64,000 nucleotides of DNA, from NCBI GenBank assembly GCA_038527375.1, contig JBCBFU010000009.1, positions 1 to 64,000 on the forward strand. The letters are read 5' to 3'. Source of the stretch: Shimia_B sp038527375. GTDB taxonomy: Bacteria > Pseudomonadota > Alphaproteobacteria > Rhodobacterales > Rhodobacteraceae. Of the stretch, positions 7,356-17,391 are shown in pieces (the first letter of the stretch is position 1; each line of letters starts with the position of its first letter). The notes under the pieces were generated by a model. It did no database searches and was not told the DNA's origin. It worked only from the letters and a program-made list of their open reading frames with translations. Position numbers and translations under genes: made by a program.

Positions 7356-9233
7356 ATGCAAAAGAGCGACAACCCAGCCGATCCCTTCAAAAAAGCCGTG
7401 GCCGAGGCTGCGAAAGTCGTGGCCGACGATCCCGAATTGTCGATCAGCTATTCCGTGGACCCGCCGGGGGCCACCAACGACACCCTGCGCCTGCCCCAGG
7501 TCAGCCGCCGCATGACGCGCGATGAAATCCTGCTGGCCCGCGGGACGGCGGATGCGCTGGCCCTGCGCCACAAGCACCACGATCCCGCGACCTACAACCG
7601 CTATGTCCCCAACGGGAACATGGCACGTGACCTCTATGAGGCGATGGAGACGGCGCGGTGCGAGGCCGTGGGCTGTGACGAGCTGCCGGGGATGGCCTCG
7701 AACATCGACCACAAGATCGCAAACGAGGCGATGCGCAAAGGCTACGGTGACATCAAGGAAGCGGCTGAGGCGCCGCTGGCCGTCGCCGCGGGCTACCTGA
7801 TCCGCCACCTCGCCACCGGTCGCGATCTGCCGCGCGATGCCGCCAACGTCATGGAGCTGTGGCGCGGCTATATCGAACAGCAGGCGGGCGGGACGCTCGA
7901 AGACGTCCAGGACATGCTGTCGGACCAGTCTAAGTTCGCGAAATTCGCGCGCCAGATCATCAGCGATCTTGGTTATGGCGATCAGTTGGGCGATGACCCC
8001 GATAGTCTGGACGAGGATGAGACAGACGAGGCCGAAGGCGAACCCGACGATCAGGATCAGCCCGACAGCACCGGCGACGATGGCTCGGACGACGAGCAGG
8101 ACATGGATGCCTCGCCCGAGCAGACGCAGGAAGAACAGCAGGACGCGGCCCAAGCCTCGGTCACGCTCGATGACATGGCCGAGGCTGAGATGGCCGAAGA
8201 GGCCGAGATGCCCGAGGGCGAGGCGCCGATGGACCCGCCCCAGACCATGCCCCATTCCGAGGCTGATCCGGATTACGTGGTCTATGACACGCAGTTCGAC
8301 GAGGAAATCCGCGCCGAGGATCTGGCGGAACCTGCCGAATTGGAGCGCTTGCGCGCCTATCTGGATCAACAGCTCGATCCGCTGAAAGGCGCGGTCAGCC
8401 GTCTGGCCAACAAATTGCAACGCCGCCTGCAGGCGCAGCAGAACCGGTCGTGGGAATTCGATCTTGAGGAAGGCATGCTGGATGCAGGCCGTCTGGCGCG
8501 TGTGGTGGCCAACCCAACCACGCCCCTGTCCTTCAAGATCGAAAAGGACACTGAATTCCGCGATACCTGTGTCACGCTGCTGTTGGACAATTCCGGCTCG
8601 ATGCGGGGGCGCCCGATCTCGATCGCGGCAATTTGTGCGGACGTTCTGGCGCGCACGTTGGAGCGGTGCCAGGTCAAGACCGAAATCTTGGGCTTTACCA
8701 CCCGCGCCTGGAAAGGTGGCCAAAGCCGGGAGGCATGGCTGGCCGATGGTCGCCCGCAGCAGCCCGGGCGCCTGAACGACCTGCGCCACATCATCTACAA
8801 GGCGGCGGATGCCCCGTGGCGGCGCGCGCGGCCCAATCTGGGTCTGATGATGAAAGAAGGCTTGCTGAAGGAAAACATCGACGGTGAAGCTCTCGAATGG
8901 GCGCACCGGCGGATGAATGCCCGGCCCGAGGCGCGCAAGATCCTGATGGTGATCTCAGACGGTGCGCCTGTGGATGACAGCACGCTGTCGGTGAACCCTG
9001 CGAACTATCTGGAAAAACACCTGCGCGACGTGATCGCCATGGTCGAAAAGAAAAAGCAGGTCGAACTGATCGCCATCGGGATCGGTCACGACGTCACGCG
9101 CTACTATGACCGCGCTGTCACGATCACGGATGTGGAACAGCTTGCCGGCGCCATGACCGAGCAGCTTGCCAGCCTCTTTGACAGCGACCCGCGCGCGCGC
9201 GCCCGGGTCATGGGGATGAAGCGGGCGAGCTAG
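7356..9233 (+). CDS. cobT: cobaltochelatase subunit CobT
   Basis: A 625-residue subunit that forms the ring complex with CobS and acts with CobN in cobalt insertion. The N-terminal CobT domain spans about residues 1-200. A strongly acidic linker follows at about residues 208-315 (runs of D/E/Q, as in DEDETDEAEGEPDDQDQ). The C-terminal von Willebrand A domain (about 400-600) carries the MIDAS motif LLLDNSGSMRG. Length and architecture match the family. Two hairpins follow the stop codon. The linker is typical of CobT and not a sign of transfer. Confidence 0.95.
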   Translation: MQKSDNPADPFKKAVAEAAKVVADDPELSISYSVDPPGATNDTLRLPQVSRRMTRDEILLARGTADALALRHKHHDPATYNRYVPNGNMARDLYEAMETARCEAVGCDELPGMASNIDHKIANEAMRKGYGDIKEAAEAPLAVAAGYLIRHLATGRDLPRDAANVMELWRGYIEQQAGGTLEDVQDMLSDQSKFAKFARQIISDLGYGDQLGDDPDSLDEDETDEAEGEPDDQDQPDSTGDDGSDDEQDMDASPEQTQEEQQDAAQASVTLDDMAEAEMAEEAEMPEGEAPMDPPQTMPHSEADPDYVVYDTQFDEEIRAEDLAEPAELERLRAYLDQQLDPLKGAVSRLANKLQRRLQAQQNRSWEFDLEEGMLDAGRLARVVANPTTPLSFKIEKDTEFRDTCVTLLLDNSGSMRGRPISIAAICADVLARTLERCQVKTEILGFTTRAWKGGQSREAWLADGRPQQPGRLNDLRHIIYKAADAPWRRARPNLGLMMKEGLLKENIDGEALEWAHRRMNARPEARKILMVISDGAPVDDSTLSVNPANYLEKHLRDVIAMVEKKKQVELIAIGIGHDVTRYYDRAVTITDVEQLAGAMTEQLASLFDSDPRARARVMGMKRAS

Positions 9234-9237
9234 TGGG

Positions 9238-9284
9238 GCACCATCGGATGTGATGGTGCGGCAGCGAAGGGGCCAACCCCTTCG
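9238..9284 (+). terminator. tandem hairpins after cobT
   Basis: GCACCATC (9238-9245) pairs with GATGGTGC (9252-9259). CGAAGGGG (9265-9272) pairs with CCCCTTCG (9277-9284) across a CCAA loop. An interoperon repeat (9292-9314) with a T5 stretch follows. The likely role is 3'-end formation or termination of the cobT transcript. Confidence 0.55.
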
Positions 9285-9315
9285 AACCCCCGGAGTTTTT
9301 GCAGAAAGATGAAGC

Positions 9316-11106
9316 ATGGACGCGATCCAGACCTTTGAAGCCACGACCTCTCCCGATCAGGGGCCGCCACGGCTCGCGGCGTTGCGGGGCGCGATGGCCG
9401 AGGCCGGTCTGGCCGGAATGCTGACACCCCGCGCGGATGCGTGGCAGGGCGAGAACGTGGCACCCTGTGACGAGCGTCTGGCGTGGCTGACCGGGTTCAC
9501 GGGATCGGCCGGGTTTTGCGCGGTGCTGACGGACAGGGCCGGGATTTTCATCGACGGACGCTACCGTGTGCAGGTGCGCCAGCAGGTCGATCCGGTCTTT
9601 ACCCCCGTGCACTGGCCGGAAACGGGTCTGGCCGATTGGCTGAAAGAGCATTGCGCGCCGGGGGCCAAAATCGGGTTTGATCCGTGGCTGCACACAGTGC
9701 GCGAGATGCGGGCCCTGCGCCGGGACGCGCCGGGGATCGAATTCGTTGCAACGCCCCATCCCATCGACGGGCTTTGGCACGACCGCCCCGCGCGCCCGAC
9801 GGCACCTGCAGTCCCCCACCCGATCGAGATGTCGGGGCAAAGAAGCCCGGACAAACGCGCGGCCTGCGCGGAAGAGTTGGAGGCCGCAGGCGTTGCGCAG
9901 GCGGTCATAACCCTGCCGGATTCGATCTGCTGGCTGCTCAATATCCGGGGCGCGGATATCCCCCGCACGCCCACAGTGCAGGCCTTTGCCGTGCTGCATG
10001 CGACGGGCAAGGTCGACCTTTTTATCGATCCGGCTAAGGTCGCAGACCTCGGGCCAGACCCCGATATCGCCGTTCATCCGTTCGAGGCCTTTGAGGCGTA
10101 TATCGCCACGCTGGAGGGTCCCGTGCGCATCGACCCGGTCTCTGCCCCGTCCGCGGTGGCGACGGCTCTGGGTGCTGCGGGTGTACGGACTGTCGACGGA
10201 CAGGACCCCTGCGTTCTGCCGAAGGCGCGCAAGAACCCGGTGGAACTGGAAGGGACCCGCGCCGCCCATCACCGCGACGCCGTAGCAATGGTCGAGTTTC
10301 TCGCATGGCTGGATGCGCAAGACCCCACGACGCTGAGCGAGATCGACGTGGTGCGCAGCCTTGAAGGATTTCGGCGTGCCACCAACGCGCTCCGCGATAT
10401 CAGTTTCGAGACGATTTCGGGCGCCGGTCCAAATGGCGCGATCGTGCATTACCGCGTCACGGAGGAGAGCAACCGCCAATTGGCCAAAGGTGAATTGCTG
10501 CTGGTCGATTCCGGTGGGCAATACGTGGACGGCACAACCGATATCACCCGCACGATTGCCTTGGGCACGCCGCCCGCCGGCGCGGTTGCGGCCTTTACCC
10601 GCGTGCTGCGCGGGATGATCGCGCTGTCACGGTTGCGGTTCCCCAAGGGGCTGGCCGGGCGCGACATTGACGCGATTGCGCGCGCGCCGCTCTGGGCCGC
10701 AGGCCAAGATTACGATCACGGCACGGGGCACGGTGTGGGAAGCTATCTGGGCGTGCACGAAGGCCCCGCCAGCATCAGCCGCCGGGGGACCGTGAGGCTC
10801 GATCCCGGGATGATCCTGTCCAATGAGCCCGGATATTACCGCGAGGGCGCATTTGGCATCCGCATCGAGAACCTGATCGTGGTTCAGGAGGCCGCCCCCA
10901 TCGCAGGTGGGGACGACCGGGACATGTTGGACTTCGAGACACTGACATATGTGCCCATCGACACACGCCTGATTGACGCGGGCGCAATGGATGCAGGCGA
11001 ACGCGGATGGCTGAATGCCTATCACACCGAGGTCGCCGCGCGCCTTGAAGGCCGGCTGAGCGACCGCGCGGCGCAGTGGCTGGTGGACGCCGTCAAACCA
11101 ATCTGA
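9316..11106 (+). CDS. M24 family aminopeptidase P (Xaa-Pro aminopeptidase)
   Basis: A 596-residue metallopeptidase removing N-terminal residues that precede proline. Two creatinase-like N-terminal domains (about 1-320) precede the pita-bread catalytic domain. The metal ligands are visible: the aspartates in LVDSGGQYVDGTTDITRT, the histidine in HGTGHGVGSYLGVHEGP, and the glutamates in SNEPGYYR and GIRIENL. The length fits the three-domain eukaryote-like APP class. ATG 9316 was chosen; the region before it is an interoperon repeat, so the gene probably has its own promoter. Confidence 0.9.
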   Translation: MDAIQTFEATTSPDQGPPRLAALRGAMAEAGLAGMLTPRADAWQGENVAPCDERLAWLTGFTGSAGFCAVLTDRAGIFIDGRYRVQVRQQVDPVFTPVHWPETGLADWLKEHCAPGAKIGFDPWLHTVREMRALRRDAPGIEFVATPHPIDGLWHDRPARPTAPAVPHPIEMSGQRSPDKRAACAEELEAAGVAQAVITLPDSICWLLNIRGADIPRTPTVQAFAVLHATGKVDLFIDPAKVADLGPDPDIAVHPFEAFEAYIATLEGPVRIDPVSAPSAVATALGAAGVRTVDGQDPCVLPKARKNPVELEGTRAAHHRDAVAMVEFLAWLDAQDPTTLSEIDVVRSLEGFRRATNALRDISFETISGAGPNGAIVHYRVTEESNRQLAKGELLLVDSGGQYVDGTTDITRTIALGTPPAGAVAAFTRVLRGMIALSRLRFPKGLAGRDIDAIARAPLWAAGQDYDHGTGHGVGSYLGVHEGPASISRRGTVRLDPGMILSNEPGYYREGAFGIRIENLIVVQEAAPIAGGDDRDMLDFETLTYVPIDTRLIDAGAMDAGERGWLNAYHTEVAARLEGRLSDRAAQWLVDAVKPI

Positions 11107-11167
11107 CACAAACCTTTCACCGTGGTCTGTCAAAAGCCCTCGGAACGCCTATTGGGGAGGACAGCAC

Positions 11168-11509
11168 ATGGCACAGCACATCACGATTGAACCGGCCAAC
11201 GGGACATGGGTGGTCCGCGTTGCCGGGGCTGTTCTGGCCGAAAGCGCCTCTGCCCTGATGCTGACTGAGGGTGACTATCCCTTTGTGATCTATTTCCCGC
11301 GCGACGACGTGGCCATGGCGTTTCTGGATGCCTCCGACAAGGTGACCCACTGCCCGCACAAGGGCGACGCCAGCTATTTCCACCTCGTGACGAAATCCGG
11401 GACGCTGGAAAATGCGGTCTGGAGCTATGAGACGCCGAAAGAAGGCGTGGCCCAGATCGCAGGCCATCTGGCGTTTGGGCACGAGGCGGTGACCGTCGAG
11501 AAGCTCTAG
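11168..11509 (+). CDS. DUF427 family protein
   Basis: A 113-residue DUF427 protein with the usual core (ITIEPANGTWVVRVAG, YPFVIYFPRDDV, CPHKGDASYF and NAVWSYETP). These small all-beta proteins are common in proteobacteria and actinobacteria, and their role is not established. The ATG at 11168 follows ggggagga. The stop codon lies 2 bp from the end of the convergent ClC gene. Confidence 0.85.
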   Translation: MAQHITIEPANGTWVVRVAGAVLAESASALMLTEGDYPFVIYFPRDDVAMAFLDASDKVTHCPHKGDASYFHLVTKSGTLENAVWSYETPKEGVAQIAGHLAFGHEAVTVEKL

Positions 11510-11511
11510 CC

Positions 11512-13173
11512 TCAGGAATGCTCTTCGGCTGCCGTCGCCGCCAAGGCGCGGTTATAGGCCTTGAGCGCGTCCACCTGAAAAAGCGCGCCCACCAGCGTCG
11601 GGCTGCCATCCTTGTTCAGCGTCACGATTGGCAGGAAAACGGCGTTCGTCGTCTCGAACAGCGGCATCGCCCCTTCGAGCGTGGCCGTGTCGGTCAGGTA
11701 AAGCCCTTCTTCGATCAACTCCCAACAGGCATCTTCGGCGGCGGCGCGCGGATTGTCCGGGCGGCGCATGATTTGGGCCACGCCGAACATGGCCAATAGG
11801 TAGGCCTGCGGACCGGCGGCCAGATGGACGTCGCGCCGTTCCAGCTGTGACAGGAAGAACGACCGGTCCACGAGGTTTGACGCCAGCGCCGTCGACATGC
11901 TGACCGCGACCATCACCGCAAGGCCAGTTTGCCAATCCCCTGTCAGTTCAAACACAATCAACGTGGTTGAGATCGGCGCGCCCAGCACCGCAGCGGCCAC
12001 CGCGCCCATCCCGGCAAGGGCATACAGCGTCTCTGCGCCTGAAAACTCCGGCACGATCCCGGTGGCGATGATGCCAAAGGCCAAACCGGTCAACGCACCG
12101 ACCATCAATGCAGGTGAGAACACGCCGCCGCCCATGCGGCCTGCCATGGTGACGGCCACCGCGATGATCTTGAGCGCGCAAAAGATGATGGCGTTGTGCA
12201 GCACGATATCGCCCGACAGCGCGGCAGTCGTCGTCTCGTACCCCACGCCGATGATATGCGGGAACGGGATCGCCATCGCACCCAGAACGAGACCCGCACA
12301 GGCCGGGCGCAGCCATCTTGGGATGCCCGTGCGCGACTGAAAGGCGCTGCCCAGCGTGTCGAACCAGAAGATCATCCGCATCAGCACGACGGCCACGAGG
12401 CCCGAGACGAGGCCGAGGATCAGAAACGCCGGAAGCTCCACATAAAACGCCAGCGCGCCTTCGGTGGGCAGCGTGAACTCGGTAATGTCCCCAAAGCGCA
12501 GCCGCGACACGACCGTGCCCGCGACCGAGGCGATCACGATGGGCGCAAAGGCGTGGACGGCGAAGTGGCGCAAGATAACCTCAAGCGCGAAGAGCGCCCC
12601 GGCGATGGGCGCGTTGAACGAGGCCGACACGCCAGCAGCAACCGCACAGCCCAGAAGGTCGCGCCCGGTGATGCCGTCTGCGCGGATCAGGTTGGCCATC
12701 TTGGTCGAAATCACGCCCGCAAGGTGGACGACCGGCCCCTCCCGCCCGGTGGACCCGCCAGAGGACAGCGTGATCCAGGATGCCACGGCAGAGGCGAGAC
12801 CGGCGCGGACCTCGACCCGGCCTTCTTTCATCGCGGCCCCTTCGATCACGTCGGCCACCGATCGCACCCGCCCGTCCGGTGTGAACCGGTCGAGGATCAG
12901 GCCCACGACCAGACCGCCCAGGATCGGGACCACGAGGACCCAGTACCACGGCAATTGCCCTGCCCAGGAATGCAGGTAGTTGATGTCGTCGGTTCGGTAG
13001 ATCCATCCCTGAAGCGCCGTGATCGCCTCGCGGAACCCGAGCGCGGCAAAGCCCGCGAGGATGCCCACCACAAGGGCGATGAACCAGAATTGGATCTGGC
13101 TTGGCCCCTTGTCGCGCAGGATGCGCCAGCTGCGCTGGACCGCGTCGCGAACCTGTGTCTTGCCGGGAAGCAT
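11512..13173 (-). CDS. ClC chloride channel/transporter with C-terminal CBS region
   Basis: A 553-residue ClC family protein. About ten membrane helices span residues 25-440. The selectivity-filter motifs are present as SSGGSTGREGP (with the external gating glutamate of GREGP) and GGVFSPAL. The C-terminal 110 residues (TLEGAMPLFETTNAVFLPIV) form a CBS-like cytosolic module. The gating glutamate allows a Cl-/H+ antiporter, but channel versus exchanger cannot be settled here. The gene is divergent from the D-lactate-type dehydrogenase gene, with 103 bp between. Confidence 0.9.
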   Translation of the reverse strand: MLPGKTQVRDAVQRSWRILRDKGPSQIQFWFIALVVGILAGFAALGFREAITALQGWIYRTDDINYLHSWAGQLPWYWVLVVPILGGLVVGLILDRFTPDGRVRSVADVIEGAAMKEGRVEVRAGLASAVASWITLSSGGSTGREGPVVHLAGVISTKMANLIRADGITGRDLLGCAVAAGVSASFNAPIAGALFALEVILRHFAVHAFAPIVIASVAGTVVSRLRFGDITEFTLPTEGALAFYVELPAFLILGLVSGLVAVVLMRMIFWFDTLGSAFQSRTGIPRWLRPACAGLVLGAMAIPFPHIIGVGYETTTAALSGDIVLHNAIIFCALKIIAVAVTMAGRMGGGVFSPALMVGALTGLAFGIIATGIVPEFSGAETLYALAGMGAVAAAVLGAPISTTLIVFELTGDWQTGLAVMVAVSMSTALASNLVDRSFFLSQLERRDVHLAAGPQAYLLAMFGVAQIMRRPDNPRAAAEDACWELIEEGLYLTDTATLEGAMPLFETTNAVFLPIVTLNKDGSPTLVGALFQVDALKAYNRALAATAAEEHS

Positions 13174-13276
13174 CGCGCCTGACCCGTCCTCTGCGACCCG
13201 GTGTCCCCTCGCTTCCCCTCGGCGGTCGCCTCCCTTAGGGTGCGGTCACTGCCCCAAAGCCCGTGCGGAACCTCTC

Positions 13277-14650
13277 ATGAAGCTCGACGATGCTCTGACA
13301 GCCCTCTCTTCTGTGTTAGGCGAACGCCTGTCACGGTCCAAGTCTGATCTCGACACCCATGGGCGTTCCGAAACGCATTTTGGCGGCCACAGCCCCGATG
13401 CCGTCGCCTATCCGACATCCACGGGCGAGGTTGCGCAGATCGTGGCCATTTGCCGCGACCACGCTGTACCCATCATCGGCTTTGGCGCAGGTACCTCGCT
13501 GGAGGGACACACCGCCGCAATCCGGGGCGGGGTCAGTGTGGATTTCAGCCAGATGAACCGCGTGTTGGGTATCCACCCGGAGGATATGGATGTGGTCGTC
13601 CAACCCGGTGTCACGCGCGAGCAATTGAACGAGGAGTTGCGCGCTACGGGTCTGTTCTTTCCTGTGGATCCCGGGGCCAATGCCTCGCTGGGGGGCATGG
13701 CCTCGACCCGGGCGTCCGGGACAACGACCGTGCGGTACGGGACCATGCGCGACAATGTCATGGGGCTCGAGGTCGTGACAGCCGATGGCGAGATTATCCG
13801 CACAGGGACACGCGCGCGCAAGTCTTCGGCGGGTTATGATCTGACGGGGCTCTTTGTGGGGTCCGAAGGAACGCTGGGACTGATCACTGAACTCACGCTC
13901 AAGCTCCACGGTCAGCCCGAGGCGGTGGCAGCCGCCGTTTGCGCCTTTCCGGATACGCAGTCTGCGGTGTCGAGTGTCATCGCCGCCGTCCAGATGGGTC
14001 TGCCCCTTGCGCGGGTCGAATTCCTCGATGCCGCGTCCATCGCCGCCGTGAATACCTACTCAGACCGGGCGGATGCGTTGATGCCGCATCTGTTCCTTGA
14101 ATTTCACGGATCCCCCAACGCCGTGGCCGAGGACGCAGAGACCTTTGGCGCGCTGGCCAGCGAAAACGGCGGCTCGGAATTCGCGTGGTCCTCCAAGACC
14201 GAAGCGCGCAATGCGCTCTGGGCTGCGCGACATTCGGCCTATTGGGCCATCCTCGGGTCGCGTCCCGGGGCCAAGGGGTTCGTGACGGATGTCTGCGTCC
14301 CGATCTCGCGCTTGGCCGAGGCCATCGACGAAACGCAGGCCGACATTGCGGCCAGTCCCGTACCGGGCCCGATCCTGGGCCATGTGGGAGACGGTAACTT
14401 TCACGCGATCCTACTGATCGACCCCAATAGCCCCGAGGAAGCGGCCGCAGCCGCAGCGCTATCGGCGCGCATGGTCGAGCGCGCTCAGGCCATGGGCGGC
14501 ACAGCCACAGGCGAACATGGCGTCGGCATGGGCAAGCTGGACTATATGGACGCGGAGCACGGCGGCGGCTGGTCGATCATGGGTCAGATCAAGCGCGCGC
14601 TGGACCCCGATGGCATCATGAACCCGGGCAAGCTGATCAGGCAGAACTAG
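13277..14650 (+). CDS. FAD-linked D-lactate/2-hydroxyacid dehydrogenase
   Basis: A 457-residue flavoenzyme of the GlcD/DLD family (FAD-binding_4 plus FAD-oxidase_C). The PP-loop region contains VPIIGFGAGTSLEGH and DPGANASLGGMASTRASGT. The C-terminal domain has GHVGDGNFHAI and GEHGVGMGKLDYM, which form the catalytic and metal-binding region. D-lactate is the most likely substrate, but glycolate or another 2-hydroxyacid is possible; no GlcE or GlcF partner is adjacent. ATG 13277 fits the family N-terminus. The stop overlaps the end of convergent recN by 4 bp. Confidence 0.85.
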   Translation: MKLDDALTALSSVLGERLSRSKSDLDTHGRSETHFGGHSPDAVAYPTSTGEVAQIVAICRDHAVPIIGFGAGTSLEGHTAAIRGGVSVDFSQMNRVLGIHPEDMDVVVQPGVTREQLNEELRATGLFFPVDPGANASLGGMASTRASGTTTVRYGTMRDNVMGLEVVTADGEIIRTGTRARKSSAGYDLTGLFVGSEGTLGLITELTLKLHGQPEAVAAAVCAFPDTQSAVSSVIAAVQMGLPLARVEFLDAASIAAVNTYSDRADALMPHLFLEFHGSPNAVAEDAETFGALASENGGSEFAWSSKTEARNALWAARHSAYWAILGSRPGAKGFVTDVCVPISRLAEAIDETQADIAASPVPGPILGHVGDGNFHAILLIDPNSPEEAAAAAALSARMVERAQAMGGTATGEHGVGMGKLDYMDAEHGGGWSIMGQIKRALDPDGIMNPGKLIRQN

Positions 14651-16296
14651 CCCGCCAGAAGGGCGCGCGCGGCCTCACGCGCCGCGTCCGTGATGGTGTC
14701 GCCCGACAACATGCGCGCGACCTCGTCCACCCGTTCGACGGTTTCCAGCGGAATGACGTCGGAAAAGGTCATATCCCCATCCACGCGCTTGGCCACGCGC
14801 CAGTGATGGCCGCCAAGGGCCGCGACCTGCGGCGAGTGCGTCACGACAAGGACTTGACCGTCCGAGGCAAGGCTGGCAAGGCGGCGCCCCACCGCATCCG
14901 CCGTGGCCCCGCCTACACCGCGGTCAATCTCGTCAAAGATCATCGTCACCCCTGCCCCGGCCTCTGTCAGGCAGACCTTGAGCGCCAACAGGAAGCGCGA
15001 CAGCTCCCCGCCCGACGCGATCTTGTTCAAGGGACCGGCAGGTGCGCCGGGGTTCGTGGCCACGGTAAAGGCGACCTGATCAACGCCATCGGGGCCGGGA
15101 CCTTCCGGCGTCACTTCGGTGCGGAACACCGCACGCTCCATCTTCAGCGGTGCCAGTTCATCGGCCATAACTGTGTCGAGACGCGCCGCGGCCTCTTGCC
15201 GGGCACGGGTCAGCACCGCGGCGGCGCTGTCATAGGCGGCTTGCGCGGTCTCAAGCCCCTCTTCCAGCTTGGCGATATCGCGGCCCGACATATCGAGCGC
15301 TTCGAGCTTGCCGCGCAGCGTGTCGGCCAAGGCGGCCAGATCATCGGGCGCCACCTGATGTTTGCGAGCAAGCCCCCGCAGGGCAAAGAGGCGTTCTTCG
15401 ACCTGCTCCAACTCGGCTGCGTCGAAGTTCAGTTGCGCCAGCGCGGCCTCGACCCCGTCTTGGGCATCCCCCAATTCCACCATGGCCCGCGAGAGCGCAG
15501 CAAGCGGGGCATCCAGCCCACCTTCGGCCTGCGCGGCGGCCCCGTCGAGCCAGCGGGACGCATCCCCCAAGAGCCCTTCGGCCCCATCGGACCCGAGCGC
15601 TTGGGCAGCCTTCGCGATGTCGTCGCGGATGCGTTCTGCGGCCTGCATCAGGCGGCGGCGGGCATCCAGCGCCTCATCCTCACCGGGTTCCGGGGCGAGT
15701 TTGTCCAGCTCGGCCACCGCGTGGCGCAGGAAATCCTCCTCCGCCGCGACCTCGGCGACCCGGGCGCGGGCCGTATCCAAATCGGTACGCGCCTTGGACA
15801 CGGCGCGCCATGCCTCGCGCACGATCCCGCGCGCGGCGTCCAGTTTTCCGAAATCGTCCAGCAGCGCCCGGTGTCCGCGTACGTTCAAAAGGCCCCGGTC
15901 ATCATGCTGCCCGTGCAGTTCGACGAGGGTTTCCGAGAGCGCCCGCAGCAGTTCGCCGGAGGCGCGGCGATCATTCACATAGGCGGTCTTGCGCCCGTCG
16001 CGCGTGTTGATGCGGCGCAGGACCAACTCGTGATCGTGGTCATACCCGGCCTCATCCAGCCGCGCCCAGACCGGATGACCGGGCGCCAGATCAAACCACG
16101 CCGTGACCTCTCCCTGGTCGGCCCCTTGGCGCACCAGATCCGCACGCCCGCGCCAGCCCAGCACGAACCCAAGGGAATCGAGCAGGATGGATTTGCCCGC
16201 GCCGGTTTCGCCGGTCAGCACGTTCAGGCCCGGCTGAAACTCAAGTTCCAGCCGGTCAATGATCAACATGTCCCGGATATCGAGCCCGCGCAGCAT
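14647..16296 (-). CDS. recN: DNA repair protein RecN
   Basis: A 549-residue SMC-like ATPase acting in double-strand break repair. The N-terminal Walker A (GETGAGKSILLDSLGFVLG) and the C-terminal signature/Walker B region (ASGGELSRFLLALK and VTMIFDEIDRGVGG) bracket a long helical coiled-coil region (about 165-370). It lies 57 bp downstream of bamD at the end of the division cluster, the usual place in Rhodobacteraceae. I saw no LexA box in the short region upstream. Confidence 0.95.
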   Translation of the reverse strand: MLRGLDIRDMLIIDRLELEFQPGLNVLTGETGAGKSILLDSLGFVLGWRGRADLVRQGADQGEVTAWFDLAPGHPVWARLDEAGYDHDHELVLRRINTRDGRKTAYVNDRRASGELLRALSETLVELHGQHDDRGLLNVRGHRALLDDFGKLDAARGIVREAWRAVSKARTDLDTARARVAEVAAEEDFLRHAVAELDKLAPEPGEDEALDARRRLMQAAERIRDDIAKAAQALGSDGAEGLLGDASRWLDGAAAQAEGGLDAPLAALSRAMVELGDAQDGVEAALAQLNFDAAELEQVEERLFALRGLARKHQVAPDDLAALADTLRGKLEALDMSGRDIAKLEEGLETAQAAYDSAAAVLTRARQEAAARLDTVMADELAPLKMERAVFRTEVTPEGPGPDGVDQVAFTVATNPGAPAGPLNKIASGGELSRFLLALKVCLTEAGAGVTMIFDEIDRGVGGATADAVGRRLASLASDGQVLVVTHSPQVAALGGHHWRVAKRVDGDMTFSDVIPLETVERVDEVARMLSGDTITDAAREAARALLAG

Positions 16297-16352
16297 CTGG
16301 ATACCTTACGCCTGCTGTTTGCGATCGGCGGTGGCGCGATGCGCCTGACCGA

Positions 16353-17249
16353 TCAGAGCCATTCGCCCCGCACCATCTGACGGTAGATGGCCGACAGCCA
16401 GTTGTTGCCCAGCGACCGCGCCTCAAGCCCCTGACCGCGCAAGAGAGAGAAGCTGTCCTCGTACCACTCGGTCGAGCGGTAGTTGTGGCCCAGGATCGCG
16501 CCTGCGGTCTGTGCCTCGGCGTCGAGACCCAGTGCAAGGTAGGCTTCCACAAGGCGATGCAGCGCCTCGGCCGTGTGGGTGGTTGTCTGGAAATCCTCGA
16601 CCACCACGCGGAAGCGGTTGATGGCCGCGCCATAATGCTTCTGTTTCAGGTAGTAGCGCCCGATCTCCATCTCTTTCCCGGCCAGATGGTCAAAGGCCAG
16701 GTCGAATTTCAGGATCGAAGACTGGGCATATTCGCTGTCCGGGTAGCGTTCGATGACCGTGCGCAGGGATTGCAGGGCCTGAAAGGTCAGCCCCTGATCG
16801 CGACCGACCTCGTCGATCTGGTCGTAATAGGACAGCGCAAGCAGATACTGTGCGTAGGCCGCATCTTCATCAGCCGGATAGAAATCCAGATACCGCTGCG
16901 CAGCCGATCGGCTGTTGGGATAGTCGCGATCCCGGTGGTAGGCAAACGCCTGCATGATCAGCGCGCGCTTTGCCCATTCGCTGTAGGGATACAGACGCTC
17001 GACCTCGCCAAAGTAGAAGGCAGCATCGTCGGCGCGGTCGCGGCCCAATTCGAACTCGCCCCGGTCAAAAATTTCCTTGGCTGTGAAGTTTTCCAGCGGG
17101 ACGTTGGGTTCGTCACTGAGCCCGCAAGCCGCGAGCGTTACAAGGCCCGTGGTCGCCACGACACGTCGCAGCCAAAGCGCCCCGTCAACACGCGTGCGGG
17201 CCAAAGCCCCAAATGCCCAGCGTGACCAGTGCCCGACCGGTATCCGCAT
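16353..17249 (-). CDS. bamD: outer membrane assembly lipoprotein BamD
   Basis: A 298-residue lipoprotein of the BAM complex, which inserts beta-barrel proteins in the outer membrane. The lipobox is LVTLAAC (Cys near residue 42). Five TPR-like repeats follow, for example the segments around FDRGEFELGRDRADDAAFYF and AYAQYLLALSYYDQID. The signal peptide as called from ATG 17249 is long, so the true start may be further inside, although no better ATG is seen. Its place between lpxC and recN is the usual synteny. Confidence 0.92.
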   Translation of the reverse strand: MRIPVGHWSRWAFGALARTRVDGALWLRRVVATTGLVTLAACGLSDEPNVPLENFTAKEIFDRGEFELGRDRADDAAFYFGEVERLYPYSEWAKRALIMQAFAYHRDRDYPNSRSAAQRYLDFYPADEDAAYAQYLLALSYYDQIDEVGRDQGLTFQALQSLRTVIERYPDSEYAQSSILKFDLAFDHLAGKEMEIGRYYLKQKHYGAAINRFRVVVEDFQTTTHTAEALHRLVEAYLALGLDAEAQTAGAILGHNYRSTEWYEDSFSLLRGQGLEARSLGNNWLSAIYRQMVRGEWL

Positions 17250-17391
17250 ACCAACAATCCTTACCGCCTGTCGTCACCGGGTGCCCGACAGGCCCCAGCG
17301 TTTCGAGTGATTTAGCATGGCTTGGATGCGAAGGCAAAACGCGTTTCCCACATGATCGCCCAGACGGGGCAGATCGCAGCCGGGCCGAGGG

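Noticed and set aside
7980..8300. Acidic low-complexity stretch in cobT as an insertion
   Set aside because: The Asp/Glu/Gln-rich linker is a normal part of CobT proteins and stays in frame.
7287..8906. 539-codon open frame antisense to cobT
   Set aside because: Its frame is a by-product of GC-rich third positions in cobT. The translation has no recognisable domain, and cobT on the other strand has a complete MIDAS domain.
14803..16380. 525-codon open frame antisense to recN
   Set aside because: RecN is intact with all ATPase motifs; the antisense product matches no family.
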